A DNA stretch of 64,000 nucleotides from Chamaecyparis obtusa (taxonomy: Eukaryota; Streptophyta; Pinopsida; Cupressales; Cupressaceae), in NCBI GenBank assembly GCA_027943335.1, contig BSBK01002802.1:248001-312000 (forward strand), written 5' to 3'. The position numbers and the translations under genes were made by a program. The notes beneath the pieces are model-generated. The model was not told the origin of the DNA and did not search any database. It saw only the letters and a program-made list of their open reading frames with translations. Positions 60,601 through 64,000 of this stretch are shown piece after piece. The stretch's first letter is position 1. Each line of letters starts with the position of its first letter.

Positions 60601-61068
60601 TCATCCACTAGTGGTCCCAAAACTTGTCACACATTGCATCATTTGTGCACATTTAATTGACAACTTGGGTATTTTAGGGTCCACTTTTAAACCGGTTTTG
60701 GGGTCCACAAAAAGATTACATGTGTCATTTTTTGTTATGTTTAGGTTCATAACTTGATCATAGTCAAGCCCATCATCAAACTGTGAGTGCATGGAATTGC
60801 GCCAAAGAAGTGCAACACTATGTTGCTCTGTAAGTTTCTCCATATTTTCAATAATGGAGTTCAACGTGGAAAACATGGGGCACAATGTGGGGATATTGGC
60901 ATATGTGGTCTAATATCCTCTAAGCTGATTTAGATTTTCTCCTATGAGATCCTCTAAATGTCAAGGGTTTGAGACTGGTTGGTATTTTGAAAGTAGGGAA
61001 TTGTTTGGAGGTGGTTCTGGACTATTTGCGGGATCATTGGGAGGTTTTTCCGATTGGTTTGATTCCAT
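60601..61068 (-). pseudogene. Unrecognised minus-strand ORF with two stops
   Basis: From ATG at 61066-61068 the minus strand encodes MESNQSEKPPNDPANSPEPP, a proline/asparagine-rich N-terminus. After in-frame TGA and TAG codons it continues with ENMEKLTEQHSVALLWRN and DPKTGLKVDPKIPKLSIKCA to a stop at 60601. I do not recognise the family. Composition and position among repeats suggest a piece of another mobile-element protein, but that is inference. Confidence 0.35.
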
Positions 61069-62500
61069 GTCTGATTAAAATTTAAACCCAAATAGACAAT
61101 TATAATCAATTTGAAAAAGCATTAAAGAATCACATTTAAACCCTAGTTTTTATATAAAAAACTACAAATTTCAATTAAAAAACAATAAAAATAATACAAA
61201 CTTAAAAATTTAACTTACCTATTGATGTTGAGAAAATAGGATATGAGATTCTATCGGATATCTGAAACCTCTAGAGCTATGTTAAACATTTTCACAATGA
61301 AAATGTTGAACGAGGCTGCGGGCTAAAAATATAATTTACTAGAAAAAATTGGATATTCGATATAAAATTGGATATCCAATAATATCGGATATCTGATATT
61401 ATAAGATATTTGATTAGGCCAGTGCTTTGGATTTTGGCTTGGCCAGGTGTACCGACAACCAAGCCTACTAAAAAGTCAACAAACTTTTTAGTGCACTTTT
61501 GGAAGAGTGAAAAGTTTATTTTTTCACGTCGACACTTTTTGGCATACCATGATCCTGCACATACCCGTATATCATACCTTGACAATGCAAATGCTTCTTT
61601 GAATATAATCAAGTATGTTGATGCAATATCTCTCACTTAACATAAAGGCCCAAAAGGAAATCATGAAAGACAAAACCTTGTGTAATGGATGTTTGTAGTT
61701 TGCCCCAATGATTGATGGGATAGAGGGAGAGAGATGAATTGAAGGAATGAATGTTTGAATGAATGTGGATGCTTGAATGTGTGTAGATCTTCTTCCTTGA
61801 TGGTGGAATACTTTTCTTGGCCTTCAATGAGGGAAAGAAGCTTGATTTATGGAGAATATTATCTTGAAGACAGCTTGAATGCTTGAAATCTTACTTAGAA
61901 TGCTAGGATACAAAATTTTGATTGGGTATTCTTGAGAGTCGATGAGTATGTCAAAATGAGGAGAGATAGGGTATTTATATAGCTCTCACAATATTTTGGG
62001 ACTCAAAAATTAGAGGCCAACATAGGTTCTAATATCTCACTAAAATATTGTATGAACGAGGCCCCGATTAAAATATCAGACCAAACCTTAGGGAACAAAT
62101 TGCTTAGGGATTTTTGTTCCTGACAATTAGGGCTCATATCAAAATCATGGGTCCAAAATAACAAGGAGATGTTAGATTATGAAGCACAACTAATTTTGAG
62201 GTTGGGAAGAAGCACAAAGGATAGAAAATTGTAACATAGGGCTCATGTTGGCTAATAAATGACTCAAGGAGAGATATTATAATAAAGGCACACACATAGA
62301 AATAAGGGATCACATTATTTTTTAGTGAAATTAAAATAACATGGGATCCATATTTAAAACTAGGTGTAACCTAAAGTCTCATTATGCATGTTAAGATGAA
62401 AACACACTAAGGTGGGTGCTAAACATTCATAAAATTGTATACACTAATGAGGTGCTTACAATTTACAATAGTACAAAACTATATAGAGAATCCTATGTTA
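61069..62500. other. No gene seen; palindromic GATATC cluster at 61250-61415
   Basis: Overlapping short frames on both strands at 61292-61640 lack known motifs. A cluster of GGATAT/ATATCC elements includes the perfect 14-bp palindrome ATTGGATATCCAAT (61367-61380) and TCGGATATCTGA nearby. Confidence 0.4.
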
Positions 62501-63719
62501 TCTCTATTGAGCATTAAAGAATGTCATTAGTATCAAAGGTTATCTATGATATCAATTGATTACATATATGAAGCTAGTCAGTAACTATAAGAAAAATAGG
62601 TTAGTCGGTTAAAGTATATACAACAAGCATCAGTCAGTTTATCAAGCATTAGCAGACACCGATACCGAGCGATAGTAAACACCGAGCGTCGAAATAAACA
62701 CCGAGCAATTTATACAGTGTTTACCGAGGATCACAGGAAATGACATAGTAATCAGGAATGGCACATTCTTTTATGAAAATAGTTACAATAGATCAGAAAA
62801 TGTATTACCAAGATCGAGAACAATTTATTGTTAAGATATGATGAAGATTCTATGTAATAGTTCAATCTATGTTATTTTTGTACACCGTAGATCTTAGGGT
62901 TTTTTCTAAGATTTGTAAACCTAATTTTGTATAAGCGGCATAATGTTGTATGCTATATATTTTGTATGTTACATCATTTTGATGTGGGTGAACTAATGTA
63001 TAAGAAAAGAATCACTTGAAGTTCTAGCCAACCTTCAAGACTATCGGTTGACATACATAGCAGATCAGTATTCAGAGGTTATCAGATTAAGCAGAATCAG
63101 AGCAGGCTAACCAAGCAGTTCAGAGCAGAGATTTATCATAGTAAAGGTGATATTTCTTTAGTACTTTATTGATCGGTATTAGACAATCAAGTTTTCATTT
63201 AGCATATAGTTACCTATTGCTTTCTAATCATTATAATAGAGTTTTGTATAAATCTCTTAACAAAGTAGACTTGACAGTCTTTTATAAATCTCTTAACTGA
63301 GTGCACACTCAAGTAATGTTGCTAAAATCCTATAACTAGGTAGATCTAGCTGATCTAATATGTTACTCCTAATAGGGTAAGATCACCAGAAGTGATCAAA
63401 ACTTGTAGCCCTAACAGGAAAACCTTTTCTATCTGCAGTAGTAAAGAATTTGTGGGTGTCATCCCCACCGCAATTTTTACCTTCTAACAAGGGTTTCTGT
63501 GTTACCAACATACTTATGTTATGTGATTGTTATATTGTTGATTTCATGTTATTTACTTTCACAAGTTGAATGGATGAATGATACATGTATTGGATACAAG
63601 TTATTTTGGAAGGTTATCACTGTTTGTTGTTGTAGATCTGAAAGGTTAATGTGTTAAAGTTTTTGTGGGCACCGATTCACCCCTCCCCTCTTTGTACCCT
63701 ATCTCTCCTAATTTCAACA
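62500..63719 (+). repeat. 5' LTR of an LTR retrotransposon (left limit uncertain)
   Basis: The right end is clear: a C-rich run, CCTATCTCTCCTAATTTCAACA, then the primer-binding site. Sentence-like repeats of ACCGAGC and the TCTTAACAAAGTAGACTTGAC region resemble the LTR style of the left copia element. I could not find the TG start with certainty, so about 62500 is a rough estimate. Confidence 0.55.
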
Positions 63720-63721
63720 AT

Positions 63722-63733
63722 TGGTATCAGAGC
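63722..63733 (+). other. Primer-binding site of the right-edge LTR element
   Basis: TGGTATCAGAGC (initiator Met-tRNA type), two bases after the LTR end at 63719. This fixes the element's direction: its body lies beyond the right edge. Confidence 0.9.
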
Positions 63734-63784
63734 ACAATTCTCTTATTGGATAGTTTAACCACTAAAGGGTAAATATTTTAAGAC

Positions 63785-64000
63785 ATGGAGAGGTATAAGC
63801 TAGAAAAGACTATTGAGAATTAGAAGATTCAGATGCAGATGTTTATTGAATAGTATAAGCAAGCCAAGGAAGGACTGAAGAAATTACTGGTTGAAAGGAA
63901 GAACCTAGCTATTCTTCCAAATGAGATTGGTTACCATGAAGAAGCGATTGATGATATATTTGATCATGTTGGATCTAGTTCTGGAAGTATTTATGATGGA
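63785..64000 (+). pseudogene. Start of the first ORF (gag region) of the right-edge LTR element, broken, partial
   Basis: From ATG 63785 the frame gives MERYKLEKTIEN, a TAG at 63821, KIQMQMFIE, a TAG at 63851, then AKEGLKKLLVERKNLAILPN and DIFDHVGSSSGSIYDG to the window edge. Position 52 bp after the primer-binding site fits gag. No Gag motif is visible yet, so the superfamily is undecided. Confidence 0.5.

Overview
The window looks like intergenic DNA from a large, repeat-rich seed-plant nuclear genome. It is very AT-rich, has spliced plant-type genes (GT/AG introns), and is dominated by old Ty1/copia, Ty3-type and LINE retroelements in various states of decay. A gymnosperm (conifer-like) origin is my best guess, but the sequence does not prove it. 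There is no sign of bacterial or organellar DNA.

Layout. 1-3478: the 3' end of a copia element (RNase H tail, polypurine tract, 3' LTR), interrupted by a 960-bp terminal-inverted-repeat element. 3479-15780: no intact gene; it holds a hairpin repeat, a decayed LINE 3' half (about 7620-10015) and a 112-bp tRNA-related SINE (12592-12703, minus strand). 16079-17017: a three-exon universal stress protein (USP) gene, the only gene here that looks intact. 16922-55026: a direct tandem segmental duplication. Unit 1 is 16922-35357 and unit 2 is 35358-about 55026; the shared core is only 7-8 kb because each unit was later remodelled by its own insertions and deletions. The left breakpoint falls inside the last USP exon, so unit 2 starts with an orphan USP exon piece.

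Each unit ends with a copy of a spliced gene for a secreted protein with two tandem DUF3455-like domains (33570-34987 and 52983-54665). The copies carry different lesions. Because the units are paralogous, each can serve as the empty site for insertions in the other. This fixes target-site duplications for a 958-bp TIR element (28873-29830, 4-bp TSD), a copia element (38307-48985, TTATA) and a 234-bp MITE (52131-52364, 9-bp TSD). The copia element itself contains a nested Ty3-type element (41275-44885) with two 881-bp LTRs, which encodes Gag and protease but no polymerase. Unit 1 contains an 8.3-kb LINE (19326-27628) with ORF1, an ORF2 (endonuclease, RT, RNase H) and a third ORF downstream; remains of the same third ORF are found in the older LINE near 8.5-8.9 kb.

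55027-64000: sparse. It contains a minus-strand copia relic with its 3' LTR (59080-60400), an unrecognised minus-strand broken ORF (60601-61068), and at the right edge a 5' LTR, primer-binding site and disrupted first ORF of another LTR element.

The most interesting items are the tandem duplication and its use as an internal control, the 4-bp-TSD transposon family, the LINE third ORF, and the paired DUF3455 gene copies.
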